From Candidatus Hydrogenedentota bacterium (GTDB lineage Bacteria > Hydrogenedentota > Hydrogenedentia > Hydrogenedentales > CAITNO01), in the NCBI GenBank assembly GCA_029554925.1, contig JAKPUV010000566.1, positions 1-9,920 of the forward strand: a DNA stretch of 9,920 bases. Direction: 5' to 3'. How positions within the stretch are numbered: the stretch's first letter is position 1; every line of letters begins with the position of its first letter. The notes beneath the pieces are model-generated. The model ran no database searches and was not told the origin of the DNA. It worked only from the letters and a program-made list of their open reading frames with translations. Both the position numbers and the translations under genes were made by a program. Shown here in pieces: positions 1-5,932 of the stretch.

Positions 1-1
1 C

Positions 2-175
2 TGGAGCGCGCCCAAGCCCAACTCCCCCGAAAGCAAAACCCTGCCCCCGGTCCAGCTCTACGACCTGGAGACCGACCCCGGCGAAACCACCAACCTCTGC
101 GACAAACACCCCGACCAGGTAGAGCGCCTGCGCGGCATCCTCGAGCAGTTCAAGCAGGCGGGGCGGAGCGTTTGA
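2..175 (+). CDS. Sulfatase family protein, C-terminal fragment (5' end outside window)
   Basis: Only the last 57 residues and the stop are present; the gene enters from the left edge in frame 2. The fragment contains QLYDLETDPGETTNL, followed by a short helix-like tail (HPDQVERLRGILEQFKQAGRSV). This is the typical ending of type I (formylglycine-dependent) sulfatases, where 'LYDLxxDPxExxNL' closes the alkaline-phosphatase-like fold. Such enzymes hydrolyse sulfate esters, often on polysaccharides, and are commonly exported. The catalytic Cys/Ser motif and any signal peptide lie outside the window, so substrate and location cannot be judged. The TGA stop shares its final A with the ATG of the next gene (TGATG), implying co-transcription and possible reinitiation. 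The family call is firm from the tail motif; the specificity is unknown. Confidence 0.85.
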   Translation, partial: WSAPKPNSPESKTLPPVQLYDLETDPGETTNLCDKHPDQVERLRGILEQFKQAGRSV

Positions 176-945
176 TGAGTTTCTTCTTCAGAAGAAAAGG
201 GCCTGTCTATCAAATAGATGTGGACGAAAAGAAAACGTGGGTCGTGTATGACCGGGTCTTGGAATTGCTGAAGGAGCTTGACCTGTCCGGAACTGACTTG
301 TCGTACGATGCGACCGTCCGCGATCACCCCCTGCTGGAGATCGAGATCACCTTTCATGCGTCTCACGAGAACTTCTATGATTGTATGGAGTTCTGGGTTG
401 AGCCAGGGGACGTTGTTCAGGAAACATGTGGATGGGTTGAGCGGGAGCTTTCCAAGACTATCGAAAGAAGACGCCAAGAGCTGGAAGGGTCCCCTGCCGG
501 GGGGCAGCCCGATCCCTCTTCACAGGAGTCGGACCACGAATCAGTGGATTCGGAGCGGCTCGCCGATTATGACGCATCCTGCTTCAAATTGTTTGTAATT
601 CTAACCTATTTTTCCTGCCTCAGTGGAATTACTTCGCAAACCGTCTGGATGTTCAGACACAACTATCTGCTCCAGGAGGAGTGGGTGCGCGGGGGATGGA
701 GTCTCTCCGGACTTGCCATAAGCATGGGAGTTGTTGTGTATCTGGTGATAGCGAGATTATTCGTTCCCTGGAGGGCACGAAGGGTCATCCTGTTCTTCAT
801 CTGCTTTGAGGTCCTGTCCAGCATCCTGGAACTTCTTGAGGTATATGTGCTTGTCCATACCGCGTTTTGTGTCCTGTTTTGCGCCGTTTTTACGGTCGTA
901 GTCATTGTCACTTGGAATGCTCCAAAGCGCCAGGGCGTCAGTTAG
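175..945 (+). CDS. Unrecognised protein: soluble N-terminal domain plus four predicted membrane helices
   Basis: This 256-residue protein matches no family I recognise. Residues 1-105 look soluble and acidic with mixed alpha/beta character, with many aromatic residues and a run of charged residues at 88-104. Residues 106-130 form a hydrophilic linker rich in Ser, Asp, Glu, Pro and Gly. Four hydrophobic stretches follow at about 136-159, 176-197, 204-226 and 228-247, and the C-terminus is short and basic (KRQGVS). An inner-membrane protein with a cytoplasmic N-terminal domain is the simplest reading. The ATG start at 175 has a GGAG at 165-168 with 6-base spacing; a TTG one codon earlier is less likely. 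Base composition is close to half G+C by eye and about 40% in the first 60 bases, against about 70% in the neighbours, with AT-ending codons unlike them. This suggests acquisition from elsewhere or relaxed selection. The gene overlaps the sulfatase stop by one base. No function is proposed. Confidence 0.8.
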   Translation: MSFFFRRKGPVYQIDVDEKKTWVVYDRVLELLKELDLSGTDLSYDATVRDHPLLEIEITFHASHENFYDCMEFWVEPGDVVQETCGWVERELSKTIERRRQELEGSPAGGQPDPSSQESDHESVDSERLADYDASCFKLFVILTYFSCLSGITSQTVWMFRHNYLLQEEWVRGGWSLSGLAISMGVVVYLVIARLFVPWRARRVILFFICFEVLSSILELLEVYVLVHTAFCVLFCAVFTVVVIVTWNAPKRQGVS

Positions 946-1011
946 CCTTCTGCGGCAACAGACTGCCCCCCAAGAGAAGAATATAGGGGCGGCCTCGCTC
1001 CTCCCCGGGGA

Positions 1012-1051
1012 CAAAGCGGTGTCGCCGCTGCGCTTTGCCACCGCACTCCAA
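1012..1051 (+). repeat. 40-base direct repeat, copy 1
   Basis: The sequence begins CAAAGCGGTGTCGCCGCTGC and ends in CCACCGCACTCCAA. It is identical base for base to positions 1207-1246, 195 bases downstream. Similarity continues imperfectly upstream: a CGCTCCT-CCCGG block precedes both copies, so the real unit is probably near 60 bases. It contains an internal GC-rich segment able to fold. It does not encode a protein I can support. Confidence 0.9.
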
Positions 1052-1105
1052 GGGGCGAAGCACGGCGCGGCTCTTGGGGCGTGCGAGGGTCGGCGGTCCT
1101 TCCGC

Positions 1106-1120
1106 GCGCGCTTCGCGCGC
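1106..1120. repeat. Short GC palindrome (hairpin)
   Basis: GCGCGC-TTC-GCGCGC gives a perfect 6-bp stem with a 3-base loop. It directly abuts the inverted repeat copy that begins at 1121. There is no T-run after it on the + strand, so it is not a typical intrinsic terminator in that direction. It is more likely a structural part of the repeat cluster. Confidence 0.6.
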
Positions 1121-1151
1121 TTTGGAGTGCGGCGGCAACGACGCCGCTTTT
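1121..1151 (-). repeat. Inverted, shortened copy of the 40-base repeat
   Basis: Read on the - strand, this stretch matches the direct repeat from AAAGCGG to the CCGCACTCCAAA end. It has two substitutions and lacks about 10 central bases (the CCGCTGCGCT segment). It lies between the two direct copies, giving a forward-reverse-forward arrangement. An inverted copy adjoining a hairpin suggests that the repeat family is mobile or recombinogenic. Confidence 0.8.
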
Positions 1152-1206
1152 GCTTTCTGAAAAAGACCCGCGCGCCGGGCCTTGGGCGGTCCCGCTCCTT
1201 CCCGGC

Positions 1207-1246
1207 CAAAGCGGTGTCGCCGCTGCGCTTTGCCACCGCACTCCAA
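1207..1246 (+). repeat. 40-base direct repeat, copy 2
   Basis: This is an exact copy of 1012-1051. The flanks diverge immediately downstream (AGCCC here, GGGGC after copy 1), which sets the right boundary of the exact match. It is followed within 10 bases by the octamer array at 1256-1288. Confidence 0.9.
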
Positions 1247-1255
1247 AGCCCTTTG

Positions 1256-1288
1256 CTCCGCGTCCTCTGCGTCTCCGCGCCTCCGTGT
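1256..1288 (+). repeat. Degenerate 8-base tandem array
   Basis: Four imperfect octamers run head to tail: CTCCGCGT, (one extra C), CTCTGCGT, CTCCGCGC, CTCCGTGT. From memory, closely similar CTCTGCGTCTCCGCG-type strings occur as dispersed intergenic repeats in unrelated bacterial genomes; I could not check this here. There is no coding signal. Confidence 0.7.
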
Positions 1289-1337
1289 AAGGGGAAACTC
1301 TTTCCGGAAGACGCCCGCTTTTCGCATTGTGCCGGGG

Positions 1338-1367
1338 TTCAGCAGATCCGTCTCCGCGTGGTATACT
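1338..1367 (+). promoter_or_regulatory. Candidate sigma-70-type promoter for the aminotransferase-pilT unit
   Basis: TATACT at 1362-1367 matches the -10 consensus at five of six bases, in an otherwise GC-rich setting. A weak -35 (TTCAGC, 1338-1343, three of six) lies 18 bases upstream. It sits about 80 bases ahead of the aminotransferase ATG, downstream of the repeat cluster. The -35 is poor, so this is a suggestion only. Confidence 0.35.
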
Positions 1368-1429
1368 GGAAGCAGGGCGGAAGCAGCAGGGCTGTGCCTG
1401 GGAAGTGCTTTTCCAAGAATGTCACGCCC

Positions 1430-1435
1430 AAGGAG
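1430..1435 (+). promoter_or_regulatory. Ribosome-binding site that decides the aminotransferase start
   Basis: AAGGAG lies 10 bases before the ATG at 1446. An in-frame ATG at 1419 has no comparable site upstream and lies before this motif, so 1446 is preferred. The frame is open far upstream into the repeats, but that part resembles no protein. Confidence 0.65.
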
Positions 1436-1445
1436 TCAAGGGAAT

Positions 1446-2657
1446 ATGGTTTCTTCCGAAAATGGGACGTTGGCGGTGTTGGGCGGCGCGCCGGTGCGCG
1501 GGCCGGAGAAGGCGTGGCCTTCGTGGCCGCAGTTTGACGACGCGGAGCGGTCTGCGCTGCTGGGGGTGCTGGAGTCGGGCAAGTGGTTCTACGGCGACCG
1601 GGTGGCGGCGTTTGAGGGGGAGTGGGCGGCGTTCCAGGGCGCGCGGCACTGCGTGACGGCGAACAGTGGGACCACGGCCCTGGAGATCGTGCTGCAGGCG
1701 ATGGGCATCGGCCCGGGGGACGAGGTGATCGTGCCGCCGTTCACCTTTGTGGCGACGGCGAGCGCGGTGCTGCGGGTGGGGGCGCGCCCGGTGTTCGCGG
1801 ACCTGGATGCCACGTGGTGCCTGGACCCGGACCGGGTGGCGGAGGCGCTGACCCCGCGCACGAAGGCCATCATGCCGGTGCATTTCGGCGGGCGGTTCTG
1901 CGACATGGACCGGCTGTGCGACCTCGCGGCGGACGCCGGCATTCCGATCATCGAGGACGCGTGCCATGCCTGGGGCGGCCATTGGAAGGGCAAGGGCGCG
2001 GGCACCGTCGGCAAGTGCGGCGTCTTCAGCTTCCAGCAGTCGAAGAACATCACGGCGGGCGAGGGCGGCGCGATTGTGACGGACGACGATGCCCTGGCGG
2101 CGATGTGCCGCTCCCTCACGAACTGCGGCCGGGCGGCGGGCATGCCGTGGTACCACCACGAGAACCCGGGCACGAACGTCCGCCTGACGGAGTTTCAGGC
2201 GGCCCTGCTCTCGTGCCAGCTTGCGCGGCTGGAGGAGCAGACGCTCCGCCGGGAGCGCAACGCCATGATCCTGAACAACGGCCTCGGGGCCGTGGAGGGG
2301 CTGATCCCCCAGCCGAAGAGCAACCGGATCACGCGCCGGGCCTACCACCTGTTCTGCCTGCGCGTGGTGGAGGAGGCCTTCGGCTGCACGCGGACGCAGT
2401 TCCTCGCGGCGGCGAACGCCGAGGGCTGGCCCGTGTCCGCCGTGTACCCCCTGCCGCTGTACGAGCAGCCCCTTTTCCGGAAGCTGGGCGGCTATGAGGG
2501 GGTCCGGTGCCCCGTGGCGGAGGACCTGTGCCGCCGGAGCGGCACCTGGACCACCCACGAGAAGCTCCTCGGCACGGAGGAGGACATGGGGGACATCGTG
2601 CGCATTGCGGAAAAGATCAAGGCCCACGCCGCGGCCCTGCGCGCGTCGGGCCTGTGA
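1446..2657 (+). CDS. DegT/DnrJ/EryC1/StrS-family PLP-dependent aminotransferase
   Basis: This 403-residue protein has the full length of a fold-type I sugar aminotransferase. The opening LAVLGGAPVRG and FYGDRVAAFEGEWA are typical of the family. SGTTAL at 74-79 fits the PLP phosphate-binding loop. EDACHAWGG around 170-178 supplies the Asp (D171) that contacts the pyridine nitrogen. FSFQQSKNITAGEGG supplies the Schiff-base lysine, K200. Enzymes of this family move an amino group, usually from glutamate or glutamine, onto a keto-sugar, a keto-cyclitol or a related ring compound, for surface glycans, lipopolysaccharide or secondary metabolites. The N-terminal style resembles the scyllo-inosose/AHBA-synthase-like branch, but the substrate cannot be assigned, and no sugar-nucleotide or oxidoreductase gene sits next to it. 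The stop is 15 bases before the PilT-like gene, so the two are probably co-transcribed. The family is certain; the reaction is open. Confidence 0.92.
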   Translation: MVSSENGTLAVLGGAPVRGPEKAWPSWPQFDDAERSALLGVLESGKWFYGDRVAAFEGEWAAFQGARHCVTANSGTTALEIVLQAMGIGPGDEVIVPPFTFVATASAVLRVGARPVFADLDATWCLDPDRVAEALTPRTKAIMPVHFGGRFCDMDRLCDLAADAGIPIIEDACHAWGGHWKGKGAGTVGKCGVFSFQQSKNITAGEGGAIVTDDDALAAMCRSLTNCGRAAGMPWYHHENPGTNVRLTEFQAALLSCQLARLEEQTLRRERNAMILNNGLGAVEGLIPQPKSNRITRRAYHLFCLRVVEEAFGCTRTQFLAAANAEGWPVSAVYPLPLYEQPLFRKLGGYEGVRCPVAEDLCRRSGTWTTHEKLLGTEEDMGDIVRIAEKIKAHAAALRASGL

Positions 2658-2672
2658 CGGGAGGAAACACCC

Positions 2673-3815
2673 ATGCCGGACGACACAGTGCTCAAGAGCG
2701 GGGCGGACGAGCCCCAGAAATCCAAACTGAAGAAACTCCTCGGCTACGCCGTGAAGAACGGCGCGTCGGACCTGCACATCTGCGTGGGCAGCCCGCCGGC
2801 GGTGCGCATTGACGGCGAGATCCGCTTCCTGCCCGCCGAGCCCCTGACCTTCGCCGACATGAACTCGTTCCTGGACGAGATGATGAACGAGCACCAGCGG
2901 GCGGACTATGAGCGGCGGGGCGACGCCGACCTGGCGCACGGGGTGCCCGGGCTGGGCCGGTTCCGCGTGAACGTGCTCAAGCAGCGCGGCTCCACGGCGA
3001 TGGTCCTGCGCCACGTCAAGGGGAAGATTCTCGACTTTGACTCGCTGCACCTGCCGCCGGTGCTGGAGAAGATCGCCAGCATGCCGCGCGGGCTGGTGCT
3101 GATCACGGGGACGACGGGCAGCGGCAAGTCCACCACGCTGGCGTCGCTGGTGGACTGGATCAACCAGCGCAAGCGGCTGCACATCGTGACGCTGGAGGAC
3201 CCGATCGAGTACCTGCACAGCAACAAGCGCAGCGTGGTGACGCAGCGCGAGGTGGCGATCGACACGCATGATTTCATGTCGGCGCTGCGCGCGGTGATGC
3301 GCGAGGACCCCGACGTCATCCTGATCGGCGAGATGCGCGACGCGGAGACCTTCCAGGCGGCCATCTCGGCGTCGGAGACGGGCCACCTGGTCTTCTCGAC
3401 CCTGCACACGACCAACGTGATGCTGACCATCGACCGCATCATGGACATGTTCCCCTCGAACATGCACGCCCAGATCCGGTCCCAGCTCGCGCTGCAGCTC
3501 AAGGCCTGCGTGTCCCAGCGCCTGCTTCCCGCGAAGGACGGCAAGGGCCGCGTGCCCGCCATCGAGGTCATGATCTCCAACCCCGGCATCGCGGGGCTGA
3601 TCCGCGACAACAACGTCAAGCAGATCCCGAACGCCGTGGCGGGCGGGGCCGAGGACGGCATGCAGACCTTCAACATGAGCCTGGCCGGGCTCATCAAGGA
3701 GGGGCTGATCCGGGAGGAGGAGGCCATGATCGCCTCGGACAACCCCGAGGAGCTGCGGATGAACCTCCAGGGCATCTACCTCAGCCAGGGCCGGGGCGGC
3801 ATCCTCAAGCGGTAG
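2673..3815 (+). CDS. pilT: PilT/PilU-like type IV pilus retraction ATPase
   Basis: This 380-residue cytoplasmic secretion-type hexameric ATPase is expected to power depolymerisation of type IV pili for twitching motility, DNA uptake or surface sensing. The N-terminal PAS-like half starts with ASDLHICVGSPPAVRIDG (about 31-48). The RecA-like half has Walker A GTTGSGKST (146-154), the Asp box TLEDPIEY (173-180), Walker B DVILIGEMRD (214-223) and the His box STLHTT (242-247). PilT's usual AIRNLI motif is replaced by GIAGLI (305-310). The later GMQTFNMSL (329-337) is shared by PilT and PilU, so the exact paralogue is uncertain. It lacks the long N-terminal domain and zinc-binding cysteines of the PilB extension ATPase. 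A GGGAGG at 2659-2664 lies 8 bases before the ATG. No other pilus gene is in the window. It converges with the exchanger gene with only 6 bases between stops. Confidence 0.93.
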   Translation: MPDDTVLKSGADEPQKSKLKKLLGYAVKNGASDLHICVGSPPAVRIDGEIRFLPAEPLTFADMNSFLDEMMNEHQRADYERRGDADLAHGVPGLGRFRVNVLKQRGSTAMVLRHVKGKILDFDSLHLPPVLEKIASMPRGLVLITGTTGSGKSTTLASLVDWINQRKRLHIVTLEDPIEYLHSNKRSVVTQREVAIDTHDFMSALRAVMREDPDVILIGEMRDAETFQAAISASETGHLVFSTLHTTNVMLTIDRIMDMFPSNMHAQIRSQLALQLKACVSQRLLPAKDGKGRVPAIEVMISNPGIAGLIRDNNVKQIPNAVAGGAEDGMQTFNMSLAGLIKEGLIREEEAMIASDNPEELRMNLQGIYLSQGRGGILKR

Positions 3816-3821
3816 GCGCGG

Positions 3822-4799
3822 TCAGCGGCCGACGCCGAGCAGCAGCAGGGCCATGTAGCCCGCGTAGAGGGCCAGCAGCACCGCGCCGTTCCAGCGCGTG
3901 AGGTTGTAGCCCATGCGCAGCAGGACCACCATCGCGCCCACCAGCACCAGCGCCGCGGGGAACATGAACCAGATGACCCTGACCTCGGCGGTGAGGGGAT
4001 TCGCCACGGCGGAGGCCCCGGCCACCCAGCAGATGTTCAAGATGTCCGCGCCGATGATGTTCCCCACGCCGATCTGCGACTGCCTCTTGAGCGCCGAGGC
4101 GACGCAGGTGACGATCTCCGGCACGGAGGTGCCGATGGCAACGACGGTCAGGCCGATGACCTCCGGGGGGAGGCCGAAGGCCGCGGCCACGCCCACCGCG
4201 CCGTGGATGAGCAGCTCCGCGCCCACGAGAACGCCCGCAATGCCCCCGGCAAACAGCCCCGCAATCTTCGGCGTGGACATGGAGGCCACGGCCTGCTCGT
4301 GCTCCGCGAGGGCCGCCATGCGCTCACGGACCGCCGGGTCCCTCCGCCGCCGGGTGTACTGCCGGTAGGCCAGCGTCACATACCCCGCATACGCCGCCAG
4401 CAGCACCGCGCCGTCCAGGCGGCCCAGGGTGCCGTCCATGCACAGGGTGAAGCCCAGCCCCAGCGACAGCAGGACAAAGACGCCGCTGGTGCGGAAGATG
4501 AGCGGGTCCGCCTGGAGCGGGGTGGACGACAGGAGAGCCGCCAGCGCGAGGGCGACGCCCACATCCACCGTGATGGAGCCGATGGCGTTCCCCAGCGCGA
4601 TGACCGGCTGCCCCTGAAGGGTGGCGAGGAAGGAGCTCATGAACTCCGGGGCCGTGGTGCAGAAGCTCACCAGCACGATGCCCACCAGCATCTTCGGCGC
4701 GCCCAGCCGCTCGGCCAGCCCCACGGCGCCGTCCACAAACCAGTCGGCGGCCTTCCACAGCACGATCACGGCGGCCAGAATGCAGGCTGCGTCAACCAT
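3822..4799 (-). CDS. CaCA-superfamily Ca2+/cation (Na+ or H+) exchanger
   Basis: This 325-residue integral membrane protein has about ten hydrophobic segments in two homologous halves joined by a charged cytoplasmic loop (about 147-176, RQYTRRRRDP and following). Each half carries an alpha-repeat. Alpha-1 has TTAPEF (48-53) and GNAIGS (70-75); alpha-2 has GTSVPEIVT (223-231) and GNIIGADILN (246-255). The paired Pro-Glu residues (P51-E52, P227-E228) and D252 match ion-binding positions of bacterial exchangers such as YrbG and NCX_Mj. It would export Ca2+ (or a similar cation) against Na+ or H+ influx at the inner membrane. Alpha-1 is unusual: after GNAIGS it reads ITVD, where the family normally has N-x-x-N. 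The start shares one base with the rsgA stop (TGATG), and a GGAGG at 4808-4812 supports it. It is the last gene of the - strand unit. Confidence 0.9.
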   Translation of the reverse strand: MVDAACILAAVIVLWKAADWFVDGAVGLAERLGAPKMLVGIVLVSFCTTAPEFMSSFLATLQGQPVIALGNAIGSITVDVGVALALAALLSSTPLQADPLIFRTSGVFVLLSLGLGFTLCMDGTLGRLDGAVLLAAYAGYVTLAYRQYTRRRRDPAVRERMAALAEHEQAVASMSTPKIAGLFAGGIAGVLVGAELLIHGAVGVAAAFGLPPEVIGLTVVAIGTSVPEIVTCVASALKRQSQIGVGNIIGADILNICWVAGASAVANPLTAEVRVIWFMFPAALVLVGAMVVLLRMGYNLTRWNGAVLLALYAGYMALLLLGVGR

Positions 4800-5932
4800 C
4801 ACAGCAGCCTCCACGGCTCTCCGGTGGGCCGCACCCGGCCGGGGGTGGTTCCGGTTTCCGATTCCAGGCTGGCGCGGATGCGCGTGTAGGACGCGTAGCG
4901 CTGGGCGGGGATGCGCCCGTCGTCCACGGCCCGCCGCACCGCGCAGTCCGGCTCGTGCACATGGGTGCAGTTGCGGAACTTGCAGCCCGGGGCCTCCCCG
5001 GCCAGCTCGGGGAAATAGAAGGCCACCTCGGCGGGGCTCACGTCCCACAGGCCCAGATGCCGGATGCCGGGGGTGTCTATCACGCGGATGCCGCCGCCGA
5101 TCTCGAAGAGGCGCGCCAGCGTGGTGGCGTGCCGCCCCTTCTCCGTCACGCGGCTCACGTCCAGGGTGTGCAGCTCCAGGTCAGGGTCCAGCGTGTTCAG
5201 CAGCGAGGTCTTGCCCACGCCGCTGTGGCCGGAGAAGACCGAAGTTTTTCCGGCCAGCATGCCCCGCAGCGTGTCGAGGCCCGCGCCGGTCATGCAGCTC
5301 GCGCGGACCACGGGCACGCCCAGGTCAAGATAGATGGCCAGCTCCTCCGGGTCCCCCTCCGCGAGGTCCGTCTTGTTCAGCACCAGCAGGGGCCGCACGC
5401 CGCCCGTCTCCGCCGTGATCAGGTAGCGGTCCACCAGCCCCGGCCGGAAGCGCGGCTGCGCCGCCGCCGCCACGATGACCAGCTGGTCCACGTTGGCGGC
5501 GAGCACCTGGCGCTTGAGCCGGTCATGGGCGCCCGCGGGCCGGCCCAGCACGCCGTGGCGGGGGGCCACGCCGCGGATGAAGGCGTCCTCCTCCTCGAAC
5601 TCGACCCAGACGCGGTCCCCTGCGGCCAGCAGGGACTCCTCCCCCTCGTGCAGGCGCTCGTCAATGAGGCATACCCGCTCGCGCTCCCTTCCGGGGAGGT
5701 CCTCCAGAAACTGCACAAAGGCCCACTTCTTCGCGTGCGAAATGAGCACCGCGTTGGGCGCGAACTCCGCGGGCAGGGCGTCCCTGCCGGCGGCCACGGC
5801 GGCCTCCGTCAGCTTGCCCAGGGCGCGGCGGTGCCGCACGAGGTCGTGGGAGAACGCCGTGTCGCCGCGGCGCTCCCAGTCCTTCTCGCGCACGAGGCCG
5901 CGCTTCTTCTTGTCAAGGTGTTTTTTCTTCAT
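4799..5932 (-). CDS. rsgA: RsgA, circularly permuted ribosome small-subunit-dependent GTPase
   Basis: This 377-residue protein has the permuted G-motif order typical of RsgA (YjeQ/YloQ): G4 NKTD (186-189), G5-like ASCMTGAGLD (211-220), G1 GHSGVGKTS (235-243), G2 KGRHATT (265-271) and G3 DTPG (286-289). The C-terminal zinc knuckle is C317-x4-C322-x-H324-x5-C330. An OB-fold-like stretch (GDRVWVEFEEEDAFIRGVAPR, about 105-125) precedes the GTPase domain. RsgA binds the 30S subunit late in assembly and checks the decoding centre, with GTPase activity stimulated by the subunit. The N-terminal region before the OB fold is about 100 residues, longer than in many homologues, and very basic at the start (MKKKHLDKKKRG). 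The ATG at 5932 lies inside the end of the glycosidase gene (20-base overlap). Its ribosome-binding site is weak, with a GGAG only one base from the ATG. A start at 5974 has no better site. Confidence 0.94.
   Translation of the reverse strand: MKKKHLDKKKRGLVREKDWERRGDTAFSHDLVRHRRALGKLTEAAVAAGRDALPAEFAPNAVLISHAKKWAFVQFLEDLPGRERERVCLIDERLHEGEESLLAAGDRVWVEFEEEDAFIRGVAPRHGVLGRPAGAHDRLKRQVLAANVDQLVIVAAAAQPRFRPGLVDRYLITAETGGVRPLLVLNKTDLAEGDPEELAIYLDLGVPVVRASCMTGAGLDTLRGMLAGKTSVFSGHSGVGKTSLLNTLDPDLELHTLDVSRVTEKGRHATTLARLFEIGGGIRVIDTPGIRHLGLWDVSPAEVAFYFPELAGEAPGCKFRNCTHVHEPDCAVRRAVDDGRIPAQRYASYTRIRASLESETGTTPGRVRPTGEPWRLL
4808..4812 (-). promoter_or_regulatory. Ribosome-binding site of the cation exchanger, inside the rsgA 3' end
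   Basis: On the - strand this reads GGAGG, 8 bases before the exchanger ATG at 4799. It lies within the final codons of rsgA. It fixes the exchanger start even though the same frame stays open about 250 bases further upstream across rsgA. Confidence 0.7.

Larger units (their letters stand above)
946..1445. other. Non-coding, repeat-rich intergenic region (about 500 bases)
   Basis: Several frames stay open across this stretch, but none has a plausible ribosome-binding site, recognisable domain or natural composition. Their translations are Arg/Ala-rich, low-complexity and dominated by the repeats, and frames are open on both strands at once, as expected of GC-rich repeat DNA. The region contains a 40-base direct repeat, a shortened inverted copy, a GC hairpin and a short octamer tandem array, each listed separately. 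The last 110 bases lack repeats and hold a candidate promoter and the ribosome-binding site of the aminotransferase gene. I saw no convincing T-tailed terminator after the membrane-protein gene and no tRNA-like cloverleaf. Confidence 0.75.

Noticed and set aside
172..174. TTG start one codon before the ATG of the membrane-protein gene
   Set aside because: ATG at 175 has good spacing to GGAG at 165-168 and forms the same TGATG overlap seen at other junctions; TTG adds only one residue.
1012..1246. CRISPR array
   Set aside because: There are only two direct copies 195 bases apart, plus one inverted copy. Spacing is irregular and there are no cas genes nearby.
757..1537. Several open frames on both strands across the intergenic repeats (for example 905-1537 + and 938-1327 -)
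   Set aside because: They are built from the repeat units, are Arg/Ala-rich, lack ribosome-binding sites and run into neighbouring genes. Such proteins are typical false calls over dispersed repeats.
1422..3467. Very long open frame on the - strand (about 680 codons) antisense to the aminotransferase and pilT genes
   Set aside because: It is His/Arg/Ala-rich with no domain. Both + strand genes under it are complete with intact catalytic motifs. Long antisense frames are expected in DNA with GC-rich third positions.
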